From a virus, in IMG/VR virus record IMGVR_UViG_3300027859_000890, positions 62,001-126,000 of that record: DNA of 64,000 bases, one strand, 5' to 3'. This document shows positions 39,801 through 48,556 of the stretch, in pieces (position 1 is the first letter of the stretch; the number at the start of each line of letters is the position of its first letter). Both the position numbers and the translations under genes were made by a program. The notes under the pieces are model-generated. The model did no database searches. It saw nothing but the letters and a program-made list of their open reading frames with translations, and was not told the origin of the DNA.

Positions 39801-42800
39801 CGGTGGACAATACATTGATGGTTATGCTGCAAATATGCCAGCACAAATTTCAAATGTAACTAATCCATTTAAAATTACAGTTTCATCTCCAGCAGGACAA
39901 GGTTTGTTTGTTCGTCCACCACCTACACCATTTCCGTTTGTGTTAGCTGGTGCTAGATACCAAGTCAACGCTATTGAAAGCTATGATAAAACTGCTGGTA
40001 CAGTTGATTTAATAATTGACGAAACAAGTAATAATGGTAATGGATATACAGGCAGTACTGGCGTAGATATTTTTATACAATCAGGTGGTAACAGAAGTAT
40101 GTTATCAAATGACTTCACACAAGTCAACGACTTGGGTTACGGTATTGTTGCCACAAACAATGCTCTTACTGAAGCTGTTAGTATGTTTACTTACTACTGT
40201 CACACAGGTTATATTGCAAGCACAGGTTCACAGATTAGAAGTTTAGGTGGTAACAACAGTTATGGATTTTTTGGTCTAGTATCACAAGGTGCTGACCCAG
40301 ATGAGATTCCTACAGCCGTTAATCTCAGAGACGATATGGTATTCTCTGCCAAAGTAATTAATATTGAAGGATATTTAGAATTTAACAGTGCAGTGCCTGG
40401 TGGTGTAACAGTTGGTGATACAATTGAGCAACAAGTCACAGGTGCAAGTGCAACAGTATCTGCATTAGGTGAACAAGGTAAACGTATATACATTACAGAT
40501 ATTATTGGTGAATTCAACGCTGTTGACGATGTTACTACAGATGACAGTGCAACAATATTACAAGAACCAGCTGCTGTTGTTTTAGAAAATGTAAGTGCGG
40601 ATGCAGAAAAACTATTTGTATATGTATATGACTGTACAGGCTTTCCTCTAAATGTCAGTGAGGTAGAAATTTTACACCCAAGTGGATTGTATCAACCATA
40701 TGAAGTTACAAACGCACAACAACTTGATTTTAAATTTGGACAGTATGATAAAGTCAATGATGTAATAGCTGCCGCATATACTGGTAGTAGCCCGCAAACA
40801 TCAAAAGCAACTTTCAAAATTACCAAAAGCCATTTGAATGGTTACCAAGTTGATATTTTGACAGGCGGAGCTGGCTATGCTGCATCAGAAACTTTTCAGG
40901 TAGCTGGTAATTTATTAGGTGGTGCAACACCTGCAAACGATGCTACTATTACTGTTGATACTGTAAATTCAGGATTGATTACAGGTGTATCAATTACAGG
41001 TACAAGTGTTAAAGACGATAGTACGCCAGTGCGTGATAATAGAGTTTATAGACTTAACTTAGGTACAGGTATTGAAGGTACAGCAAGTAATGGTTTACAA
41101 GAAATTACACCACATAATACTCAATGTATTATTAGGCACAAACAAAACTTTGTTTTAAGTAATTTTCCTGTGGTAAATCCATCAACTAGACCAAGTACTG
41201 CATTCCAATTTACAGATGATACAGATTTAACTTATCGTACTATTGCATTTGGATCAACAATACTTGCAGGATATAATACAGCGCCTACAGAACGTGTTGT
41301 TACTTTTGACAGTAACTTTAGATACATTGATTTGACTGCAAACAATGACTACATTGCTACAGCAGAAACCAACGGTACGTTTACAGTAGATCCAAACTAC
41401 ACAGATATTCTGGGTGCTGTAACACCGGATGCAGCAAAAACATTTGGTAGTAAAGCTGGAGATAGATTTATTATAATCAATCCACTTGATGCAACAAACC
41501 AAGCAAGAATAAACAGCGGTGAAATGATATTTGCTTGGGGTGGTAAAGTACACGTTGTAGATGAGTATAGTGAATATACATTCAACCCTGGTACAGGTGT
41601 TGTTAGTATTGCAATGATCGGAATAAGTGATAAAGCCAACACCGATATTAATTATCCAGCAAGTGCAGCAGGATTAGGTACAAGTTTAACAAACAGTGCA
41701 GGTATAACACTAAAAGGTGGTTTAGTTGCTGGTGAAGATGCTGAAATTACAGTTAACATTAGTACAACAAGAGCTACAGGACACGATATGCTTGATATCG
41801 GTACTGGAGGATATAACACAAGTAACTATCCAGATCGTATTTTTGGGCAACCATTTGGTACAAGTGTTGTTAGCACAAACGATGCAATTGATAGTACAGG
41901 TAACAAAAGTAAAGCACAGGTCCAAGAACGTAATAAAGGGCGTGTGTTTGCTGTTCTTACAGACCAAGATGGTTTCTTCCGTGTTGGTAGATTCTTTACA
42001 GTTGACCAAGGTACAGGTAGTGTTACATTTAATGCCGCACTTGTTCTTACAAACATTGACGGTATTGGATTTAAGCGTGGTGTGAGAGTAAACGAATTCA
42101 GTGCAGACGATACATTCACAGATGCAAAAGGTGATGCAGTACCTACACAGACAGCAGTTGAAGGATATATAAATGCACGTTTAGGTTTGGATAGAAATGG
42201 GCAACCATACACTCCAAAAATTGGACCAGGCTTTTTATCATTAGGTGGTGCTGGATTCAGTGAAACACCAATGCAAGATGTTCTTAATATGGGTAGTAAT
42301 AGATTAACAAATCTAGCACTTCCTATTACAGGCAGCGATGGTGCAAACAAAACTTACGTAGATAGTAAAACTGATGAACTAAATGATATTGGTGATGTTA
42401 CAATCACTGGTACAGGTGGTGGACTATCTGGACAACTATTAATATTTAATGGTTCTGCACAAGGTAGTGAAAACGCTGATGTAGTTGGTGATATAGGATT
42501 TACAAGAACAGCAGCAAATGAACTTACAGCAAGCATTACACCAGGTGTAATTATTAACACTGATATCAATGACGATGCAGGAATAGTTCAAAGCAAATTG
42601 GCAATGCAATTAACTTCAGCCTTAGCGGCTGCACCAACAGGTACAGCAGAAGATAAGCAAGCAGCAAGTGGCTTAGCAAGTTTTGATAGTGCAAATTTTG
42701 AAGTTACAGATGGTTGGGTAGGTATAAAAGACGGAGGTGTTAGTGCTACAGAAATGGCAGGCACACTTGATTTTAGTGGCAAAAGTGTTACACTACAAGC

Positions 42801-43416
42801 TGGTGAAATTAGTAATGGCGAACTTGCAAATGACGGTATTACAATTGGTAGTACTGATGTTTCCTTAGGTGGTACCATTACAGCACTCACAGGACTTACT
42901 ACAATTAATCATACTGGTAATATCACTGGTCCAGCAAACAGTGGAGCAGACAATGGTGTAAACATTGGTGCTAACACAAATAGATATAACACAATTTGGG
43001 CTACTGTATTCAACGGACAAGCTACTGAAGCACTATATGCTGACTTGGCTGAAAACTATTTAGGTGATGCAGATTATGAACCAGGAACAGTTGTTGTGTT
43101 TGGCGGAGAAGCTGAAGTTACGTTGTGTAATGAAAAAGGTCAAACTACAGTGGCAGGTGTTGTAACTACCAATCCAGCGCATTTAATGAACAGTGCATTA
43201 GGTGGCGATAATGTTGTAGGAATAGCATTACAAGGTAGAGTGCCGTGTAAAGTAATTGGGACTGTTAAGAAAGGGGATATGCTGGTTACAAGTGCCGTGC
43301 CAGGATATGCAATAGTTAATAACTCCCCAGGCATAGGACAAGTGCTTGGTAAAGCAGTAGGTACAAAAGATGACGACGGACACGGTGTCGTTGAACTAGT
43401 AGTGGGGAGAGTATAA
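36859..43416 (+). CDS. Very large tail-fibre/adhesin protein
   Basis: 2185 residues. The N-terminus (IDIGVEGNDGTGDSIRESF, then KVNENFSELF) is the virion-attachment motif shared with the 43416 and 47879 proteins. A duplicated region centres on CRRDT at about residues 399 and 812. The C-terminus carries ALYADLAENYLGDADYEPG, of the kind found in cleavable chaperone-type ends of marine phage fibres. Likely a main host-recognition protein. It opens a chain of seven structural genes. Confidence 0.8.
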   Translation: MAKQEIDIGVEGNDGTGDSIRESFKKVNENFSELFAVFGLGGTISFKALDDTPAVYTGNESSVPLVNTEATGIGFYRFVSDSGANSNSVSNPSNLTNSVFFSFVDADPTTPNDSGTVKIIINDPHIERDPDPRILNPLSVEAPAAYSNAQNTILRNVSGVGDSITTMVDQWNTIHDNLPAIDSDNILISKGYADDTYLNADGDELTGLLSYDTGVGPASGREIPAMEDVIARNGSLENRTMLQDLFATDHPKPLQGAGTPNGDDDLQFVTKLYVDTQGYASPTNLFVSTKGDDSQKFTPAGQEGRSLNYSYKTINAAMQRAERIIESTPFEPGPYVQRITHTNNKFKSVVDNITGVSSPPGTAPQARNIVLDKLTQISYDTTDYINTNFPDLEYDEVICRRDTKLILQSIALDVEAGANANYLTRWAGFRYNANPSGIIAQTIQLTETIAGIRKAQQLLDDEFVAAGTITSTVRGYYGDRFDEIVSLIQNQEDLDVNTVYGNSYTFAFTNGGQAAVDQGVAGNPDIRAGKLMVGVQSGAKGIITAYNRAATGTTDSVTVQLLEPFDFAVGEQLEFGSIVRNNQVTVFVESGIYNEQLPIKLPENVSIKGDEFRRTVIRPAEGTSLSKYADTYFYRDIVFDGLPAADSPLATITNQSGADASRQAGTYQIAANDYLTSGIGQDATFTIVVDGTGAASVSVGNGGNGFIIGEKVTIDDDDLGSGGGAALTFNVATTGGGYHFTHPQAAIQGKYGYHYLVNSGATKNIGTNGATNPGNFPQASNLIELNIAYIVEETIQYVNATYPSLVYSEAKCRRDTQFILEGLVKDLKAGGRDATLVNQGAYFAGAVEGQEAQTEAAILNIKLILANVLQNDPSDPYAGSGSVSQVFDNDYTSETDSAVNANNLIDCVAFAFDNAYNPPKENKEMDVFLCNDATIVRNITVQRHGGFMMVLDPEGQILTRSPYCQTGTSFAQSFGTKRAFNGGQYIDGYAANMPAQISNVTNPFKITVSSPAGQGLFVRPPPTPFPFVLAGARYQVNAIESYDKTAGTVDLIIDETSNNGNGYTGSTGVDIFIQSGGNRSMLSNDFTQVNDLGYGIVATNNALTEAVSMFTYYCHTGYIASTGSQIRSLGGNNSYGFFGLVSQGADPDEIPTAVNLRDDMVFSAKVINIEGYLEFNSAVPGGVTVGDTIEQQVTGASATVSALGEQGKRIYITDIIGEFNAVDDVTTDDSATILQEPAAVVLENVSADAEKLFVYVYDCTGFPLNVSEVEILHPSGLYQPYEVTNAQQLDFKFGQYDKVNDVIAAAYTGSSPQTSKATFKITKSHLNGYQVDILTGGAGYAASETFQVAGNLLGGATPANDATITVDTVNSGLITGVSITGTSVKDDSTPVRDNRVYRLNLGTGIEGTASNGLQEITPHNTQCIIRHKQNFVLSNFPVVNPSTRPSTAFQFTDDTDLTYRTIAFGSTILAGYNTAPTERVVTFDSNFRYIDLTANNDYIATAETNGTFTVDPNYTDILGAVTPDAAKTFGSKAGDRFIIINPLDATNQARINSGEMIFAWGGKVHVVDEYSEYTFNPGTGVVSIAMIGISDKANTDINYPASAAGLGTSLTNSAGITLKGGLVAGEDAEITVNISTTRATGHDMLDIGTGGYNTSNYPDRIFGQPFGTSVVSTNDAIDSTGNKSKAQVQERNKGRVFAVLTDQDGFFRVGRFFTVDQGTGSVTFNAALVLTNIDGIGFKRGVRVNEFSADDTFTDAKGDAVPTQTAVEGYINARLGLDRNGQPYTPKIGPGFLSLGGAGFSETPMQDVLNMGSNRLTNLALPITGSDGANKTYVDSKTDELNDIGDVTITGTGGGLSGQLLIFNGSAQGSENADVVGDIGFTRTAANELTASITPGVIINTDINDDAGIVQSKLAMQLTSALAAAPTGTAEDKQAASGLASFDSANFEVTDGWVGIKDGGVSATEMAGTLDFSGKSVTLQAGEISNGELANDGITIGSTDVSLGGTITALTGLTTINHTGNITGPANSGADNGVNIGANTNRYNTIWATVFNGQATEALYADLAENYLGDADYEPGTVVVFGGEAEVTLCNEKGQTTVAGVVTTNPAHLMNSALGGDNVVGIALQGRVPCKVIGTVKKGDMLVTSAVPGYAIVNNSPGIGQVLGKAVGTKDDDGHGVVELVVGRV

Positions 43417-45503
43417 TGGCTATTCAAGTAATCAACGTAGGATCTAGTGCAAACAGCGGTGGCGGTGATCCGTTACGTTCTGCAATGATAAAAATAAATG
43501 AAAATTTTACAGAACTATACAGACGAACTGGTGGAGAGCAAGCACAAACAATTATAGGTGCAGATAGCACAGTTCTAGTTGATGGACCAAATAGTAGTCT
43601 AAATGCAAATGCATTATCAGGCACTGTTCCTACTGACTTAATAAGTTTTTCAGATTTAGCTAATCCTCCAGATACAATAGCAGGCTTTGGTATTACAGAT
43701 GCATATACAAAAATACAAGTTTATACAAAACCAGAAGTAGATACTTTACTAGATGCACCTCGAGATTTACAAGGAACAGTTGTAGGAGACGATTCTACAG
43801 TTCTTATTGATGGAGTCAACAGCACCATTAACGCAGCAGCATTAACTGGTGCTCTACCAGCAATAGACGGAAGTGCTTTAACAGGAATTACAGCAACAGC
43901 AAATAATCTTGTTGGCGATATGAAAGGTAGTGTGTATGCAGATGATTCAACATTACTTGTAGATGGTGTAAATGGCACAATAAACTCATCAGCACTTACT
44001 AAACCAATTAAATTTAACGACGATGAGAAAGCGATATTTGGTACTGGTGATGACTTACAGATTTGGCACAACGCATCTAACAGTATTATACAAAATGCCA
44101 CAGGTCAACTACAATTAAGAGGCAATACTATTAGATTATTAAATGCCGCAACAACCGAAGACTTAGCTATATTCACTACCGGCGGTAGTGTAGATTTATA
44201 CTATAACGGTAATAAAAAGTTTGAAACAACCACAGATGGTATTGCCGTCACAGGCAGGATTACAGGACTTACAAATCCAACTGCGGCACAAGATGCCGCA
44301 ACCAAAGCCTATGTAGATGCTACCTCAGGAGGAGGTGGTGGTGGAGGCAGTGCCTTTACCAACATTGGTGTAGGTGCAGATGACTCTGCTATTAAAAGTA
44401 TCGGCGAAGGCGAAAGTTTCCTAATACTTGGTGGCACAGGTATTACAACAGCCAGTGATGCAGAAGGCAACATAACTATTACAGGCGTTGCACAGGATTT
44501 TACATTCGCAAGTTTAACAGGTAAACCAACTACACTTTCAGGTTATGGAATCACAGACGGATTACAATTAGGTACGAGTGCCACAACTGCTCTTGCAGGT
44601 GATACGGCTTTGTTTTCAGGTGCGTTTGCAGATTTAACAAGCAAACCAACTACTATAGCAGGTTATGGAATTACAGATGCAAACACTAACGCTGTATCTG
44701 CTGTAACAGCAGCTGATTTAGATATGGGTGGTAATAAAGTTTTATTTGCCAATGTGTACAGTAATTTAGTTGATCTACCATCAGCAAGCACATACCACGG
44801 TATGTTTGCACACGTTCACGCAACAGGGCTTGCATATTTTGCTCACGGTGGTGCGTGGATTCCTTTAGCAAGTGCTGCTACAACACTAGCAGGATATGGA
44901 ATTACAGATGCACTTGCATCAGGTGGTGCTCTAACTGGTAGTAGTTTAGACACTAACACCATACAAACTTCAAGTGGCAATTTGGCCATATCAGCAGACA
45001 ACTATGTTCAAATAAACAGTGATAACGATGGACAAATTGAAATTGGTACAGCAAGTGGTTTAGGCAATGTTCTTATAGGTAACGAGTCCAATGGTACACA
45101 GATTAGTATTCAAGGTGAAGTGTTCATTGAAGAACGAGCAAGATTTTTCAAAGGTGCTGAAGAAAAGTTTGCTACACTAACAGGTAGTACCGGCGTCACA
45201 GCAATGGATTGTGCAAATGGACACGTTCATTATCTAACAGGTGCGTCAGGTGATATCACAGCAAACTTTACGAACTTAGGCTTAACGGCCGAATACGCAA
45301 CGAACTTAACAGTAATTATTAATCAGGGTGCTACACCTTATGAAGTTACCGCAGTGCAAATAGCCGGTGCGGCTCAGACCATTAATTGGCAAGGTGGCTC
45401 GGCTCCTACAGGAAACGCAAACGGAATTGATTCATTCTCATTTACGATATTAAATGATGGTGGAACTTACGTTGTGCTTGGACAGATGGTAGACTTCACA
45501 TAA
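43416..45503 (+). CDS. Tail-fibre protein with GYGITD repeats
   Basis: 695 residues. Shared N-terminal motif (IQVINVGSSANSGGGDPLRS, then NENFTEL). Four imperfect repeats of the form T-[IL]-[AS]-G-[YF]-G-I-T-D, T4 long-tail-fibre-like DAATKAYVD, and a seven-glycine linker near residue 308. The C-terminal domain differs from the previous fibre and may bind a different receptor. Starts at TAATG. Confidence 0.8.
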   Translation: MAIQVINVGSSANSGGGDPLRSAMIKINENFTELYRRTGGEQAQTIIGADSTVLVDGPNSSLNANALSGTVPTDLISFSDLANPPDTIAGFGITDAYTKIQVYTKPEVDTLLDAPRDLQGTVVGDDSTVLIDGVNSTINAAALTGALPAIDGSALTGITATANNLVGDMKGSVYADDSTLLVDGVNGTINSSALTKPIKFNDDEKAIFGTGDDLQIWHNASNSIIQNATGQLQLRGNTIRLLNAATTEDLAIFTTGGSVDLYYNGNKKFETTTDGIAVTGRITGLTNPTAAQDAATKAYVDATSGGGGGGGSAFTNIGVGADDSAIKSIGEGESFLILGGTGITTASDAEGNITITGVAQDFTFASLTGKPTTLSGYGITDGLQLGTSATTALAGDTALFSGAFADLTSKPTTIAGYGITDANTNAVSAVTAADLDMGGNKVLFANVYSNLVDLPSASTYHGMFAHVHATGLAYFAHGGAWIPLASAATTLAGYGITDALASGGALTGSSLDTNTIQTSSGNLAISADNYVQINSDNDGQIEIGTASGLGNVLIGNESNGTQISIQGEVFIEERARFFKGAEEKFATLTGSTGVTAMDCANGHVHYLTGASGDITANFTNLGLTAEYATNLTVIINQGATPYEVTAVQIAGAAQTINWQGGSAPTGNANGIDSFSFTILNDGGTYVVLGQMVDFT

Positions 45504-46387
45504 TGCCTTTATTATCAACAACAACAGGTAGTTTTTTTGCAGGACGTAGAGCAAGTGCTTTTGGTACTGCTTGGACACCTACATTCTTAGGTGTCAATTT
45601 AAGAATGTGGCTCAATCCAAGCGATACCTCAACAACTACTTTTGCGTCTGGCACTAACCAATTAACAAACATCTCTGATGCATCAGGGGCAACCACAGCA
45701 GGTCAACCCCATATAATCGACATCAACGGCACTCCAAGTAAGGACACAGAAGACAGCAAAGAAATTATTAATTTTGATCAAGCTTCAAATGAATATCTCA
45801 ACAGTACAGGTAGTATTGGTATTGCCAACAGTGGTAACCATTGGGCCATATTCGCAGGCACCATACAAGAGCCGAACAACACTAAAGATAGTATATGGAG
45901 TTTTGAGACCGCAGAAACACCCAAGCGAGACTATGCCATCAGTTCAGGTGATCCTAGTAACTTTGATGGTGAACTGGATCTTGATGGTTTGAGTTCAAAC
46001 AGGATCAGCAGTAACGCAGGAAACTTGATAGCATTCACAAGTGGCAGTCCTCTCGCGGAAGATACTCCATTTATAATAGTATGTTACTTTGACAAGACTG
46101 ACAGTGAAATTGGTGTAAGGATAAACGGGAGCAACGCCTTCACACCAGAAACAGATTACGACAACAGTATTAAAAGCACAGCAGTAATGAACATATTCAG
46201 AAACAGAGGCAGTCAAACCTATGGTGGTAAACTGTTTGAATTTATGGTGTCACAGGGACAACCTGGCACAGGCAGTGGTGATAAAACTTACATAGAACAA
46301 GCAGAAGGTTATCTTGCTCACAAATGGGGATTAACAGGCAGTTTACCTGTAAGTCACCCATATAAGAGTTCAGCACCAACAGGATAA
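45503..46387 (+). CDS. LamG/concanavalin-like structural protein
   Basis: 294 residues; a strand-rich jelly-roll-like sequence (NLRMWLNPSD, NHWAIFAGTIQE, FIIVCYFDKTDSEIGVRING) ending YIEQAEGYLAHKWGLTGSLP, a tail I associate with LamG-like phage adhesins. It lacks the shared N-terminal attachment motif. Codons are somewhat richer in G and C than in its neighbours, suggesting exchange of this receptor-binding gene. Confidence 0.65.
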   Translation: MPLLSTTTGSFFAGRRASAFGTAWTPTFLGVNLRMWLNPSDTSTTTFASGTNQLTNISDASGATTAGQPHIIDINGTPSKDTEDSKEIINFDQASNEYLNSTGSIGIANSGNHWAIFAGTIQEPNNTKDSIWSFETAETPKRDYAISSGDPSNFDGELDLDGLSSNRISSNAGNLIAFTSGSPLAEDTPFIIVCYFDKTDSEIGVRINGSNAFTPETDYDNSIKSTAVMNIFRNRGSQTYGGKLFEFMVSQGQPGTGSGDKTYIEQAEGYLAHKWGLTGSLPVSHPYKSSAPTG

Positions 46388-46390
46388 ATA
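46383..46390 (+). promoter_or_regulatory. Late promoter core for the 46409 gene
   Basis: GATAAATA overlapping the previous stop, 18 bases before the ATG at 46409. Confidence 0.55.
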
Positions 46391-46408
46391 TAAAAAAGGA
46401 CATATAGA

Positions 46409-47836
46409 ATGGCAAATAGATTTCCACTAGTAGTAGATGCAACAGATTCAAATATCAAAGAAATGCCAGATGGCGACTTTTTAGATATGACAGGAAGCGG
46501 TATTGCTAACCTAAACAACTTATCTTTATCAGCACAATTAAATGCTTCATCGATTTTGTTGAGCGGATCAATGACTTCTGATAGTGCAGCAGTTACAAAC
46601 AATGCAACAATAGGAGGTGACTTGACTGTGTCGGGTGCAACTTCAGGCAACGGTGCAACGTTTAGTGGCGTGGTTGATGCCAGCAATTATACAGTAAGTG
46701 GCAACCCATTAAGTAGCATACAAGTACAGCCTAATTGGAATGAAACAGATCCAAATGATCCAAGTTTTATTAACAACAAGCCAGTAATTGGTGGTATAGA
46801 TAGACTTACTGATATTCCAGATGTTTTTGCTAACTATCCTTCAGATGGAAGTGTAGTTGGAAAAATATTGAAATGGGACGGATTCAGTTGGCAAGGTGTT
46901 GATGACACAGGTGGTGGAGGAGGAGTATCTCTTACCGATTTTGAAGTTACTTCAAATCCTGCAAGCGGAAATGGTAGTTTAACATATAATAATACTACAG
47001 GTGAATTTACATTTACACCAGCATTAGTACCAACATCAACAAGCCAGCTAGTAAATGATAGTAATTTTATTACACTTACAGAAGTTAACAATCAAGGTTA
47101 CATTACAAGATCAGGTATTAGTGCAGGCGATCCAATTGCATATAATAGTAGCACTGGTGTTATTACTTTTGATAATACTAACACAAACTATGTAACACTT
47201 GCACAAGTATTGCTTAATGTAGATTTAGACGCTGTATTAACAGCAGGTGCAATTACAACGCAAAGTGCTACTTTCGGAACTATTACTGCTAACGGTGCAG
47301 GAACTAGTTCTTTAGCAACAGCAGAAATAACAAATTTAACAATAGTTACAAGTATAGCAAGTACAAACGGAAACTTCACAACAACAAACGGAAATATTGC
47401 TGCAACAAATGGAAATATTACAGCTGGTGGCACACTAACAGCTAACGAAATAGATACCACAGTACGAATCAATACGCCTGAAGTTAAAAACTCCGGCAAC
47501 ATATCTATCAACGCAGGTGATGGTAATAGAGTTACTGTAGATAATTATTTGCGTGTTGTGCCTGATGCATCTCGTCCTAGTTCACCACAAACTGGAGATA
47601 TACACGTAACAAATGATTATATGGAATACTATTCATCTAATGCTGATGGAACAGGAACTGCAGGATGGTTACAGCTACCTGCAGCAAATGGTGTAAGAGG
47701 CTTACAACTTCCTTACTTTACAACTACACAAAGAAACGCTATTCCTAGTCCAAGACCTGGAGAAATTATTCTTAACGTAACAGACAACGAAATACAATTC
47801 CGTACTCAAACAGGTTGGGCAACTATTGGTTCATAA
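46409..47836 (+). CDS. Tail-fibre-like structural protein
   Basis: 475 residues. Starts FPLVVDATDSNIKEMPDGDF, then low-complexity Ser/Thr/Asn strands, an NWNETDPNDPSFINNKP segment, and near the end the PSSPQTGDIHVTNDYMEYYS and GWATIG blocks common in marine T4-like fibre or hinge proteins. Own late promoter. Confidence 0.7.
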   Translation: MANRFPLVVDATDSNIKEMPDGDFLDMTGSGIANLNNLSLSAQLNASSILLSGSMTSDSAAVTNNATIGGDLTVSGATSGNGATFSGVVDASNYTVSGNPLSSIQVQPNWNETDPNDPSFINNKPVIGGIDRLTDIPDVFANYPSDGSVVGKILKWDGFSWQGVDDTGGGGGVSLTDFEVTSNPASGNGSLTYNNTTGEFTFTPALVPTSTSQLVNDSNFITLTEVNNQGYITRSGISAGDPIAYNSSTGVITFDNTNTNYVTLAQVLLNVDLDAVLTAGAITTQSATFGTITANGAGTSSLATAEITNLTIVTSIASTNGNFTTTNGNIAATNGNITAGGTLTANEIDTTVRINTPEVKNSGNISINAGDGNRVTVDNYLRVVPDASRPSSPQTGDIHVTNDYMEYYSSNADGTGTAGWLQLPAANGVRGLQLPYFTTTQRNAIPSPRPGEIILNVTDNEIQFRTQTGWATIGS

Positions 47837-47851
47837 TAGTCTTCCGTAAGT

Positions 47852-47859
47852 GATAAATA
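47852..47859 (+). promoter_or_regulatory. Late promoter core for the 47879 gene
   Basis: GATAAATA followed by ACGGAGA and the ATG at 47879. Confidence 0.55.
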
Positions 47860-47878
47860 TAAAAAACGGAGAAAAATA

Positions 47879-48547
47879 ATGGCAATCCAAGTGATCAATG
47901 TGGGCAACCTTGCTAATGACGGCACAGGTGACGATCTTAGAGAAGCATTTATAAAAGTAAATCAAAACTTTGATGAACTAGATCTAAGAGCTTCAAATGT
48001 AGAAGGTGCAAATGTAGGCATAGGCGGCTTTACAATATTTAAAGAAAAGAGTGGTAACACACTAAATTTTAGAGCATTACAACCGGATCCAACTGCACCA
48101 GGTACAGTAGAATTTAGAGTTAGTGATGACGGTGATACATTATTCTTAAAAAGCACACAAGCCACATTAGTTTTCACAGACGGTGTAAATACAATAACAA
48201 GCAACGTTAGCCAACCAATTATTTTCCAAGGTGCTGTAAACACTGGTACAGAAGTAACTGTAAATAATAATACCAAAACAGTTTCAATTGATAGTCAATT
48301 AGTTAGAGAAGCTTCGCCAGCAGTAAGTGCAACTTTGAATATGCAACAAAATAATATCTCAAACTGTGGTACAATTAATGGTATTAGTATAGACGATATA
48401 GCATCAGTAGCAGCATTAGACTTTGGCGGAATAGATAGTTCCATAACAAGTATTATTGATTACTTAAATTTTACTACAGATGTAGACTTTGGAACTGTTA
48501 CTTCTCCTGTGGGTATTACACTTGACGAAGGTCTAATTGTTAGCTAA
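47879..48547 (+). CDS. Small virion protein with shared attachment N-terminus
   Basis: 222 residues, starting IQVINVGNLANDGTGDDLRE then KVNQNFDELDLR, nearly the same as the starts of the 36859 and 43416 fibres. The remainder is strand-rich with no recognised receptor domain. It may form a connector at the same tail site. Confidence 0.7.
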   Translation: MAIQVINVGNLANDGTGDDLREAFIKVNQNFDELDLRASNVEGANVGIGGFTIFKEKSGNTLNFRALQPDPTAPGTVEFRVSDDGDTLFLKSTQATLVFTDGVNTITSNVSQPIIFQGAVNTGTEVTVNNNTKTVSIDSQLVREASPAVSATLNMQQNNISNCGTINGISIDDIASVAALDFGGIDSSITSIIDYLNFTTDVDFGTVTSPVGITLDEGLIVS

Positions 48548-48556
48548 GGAAGAGCA

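Noticed and set aside
41722-42350. Long open frames in other phases within the giant fibre gene
   Set aside because: They have low-complexity shadow translations and no starts with ribosome sites; the fibre frame is continuous over 6.5 kb.
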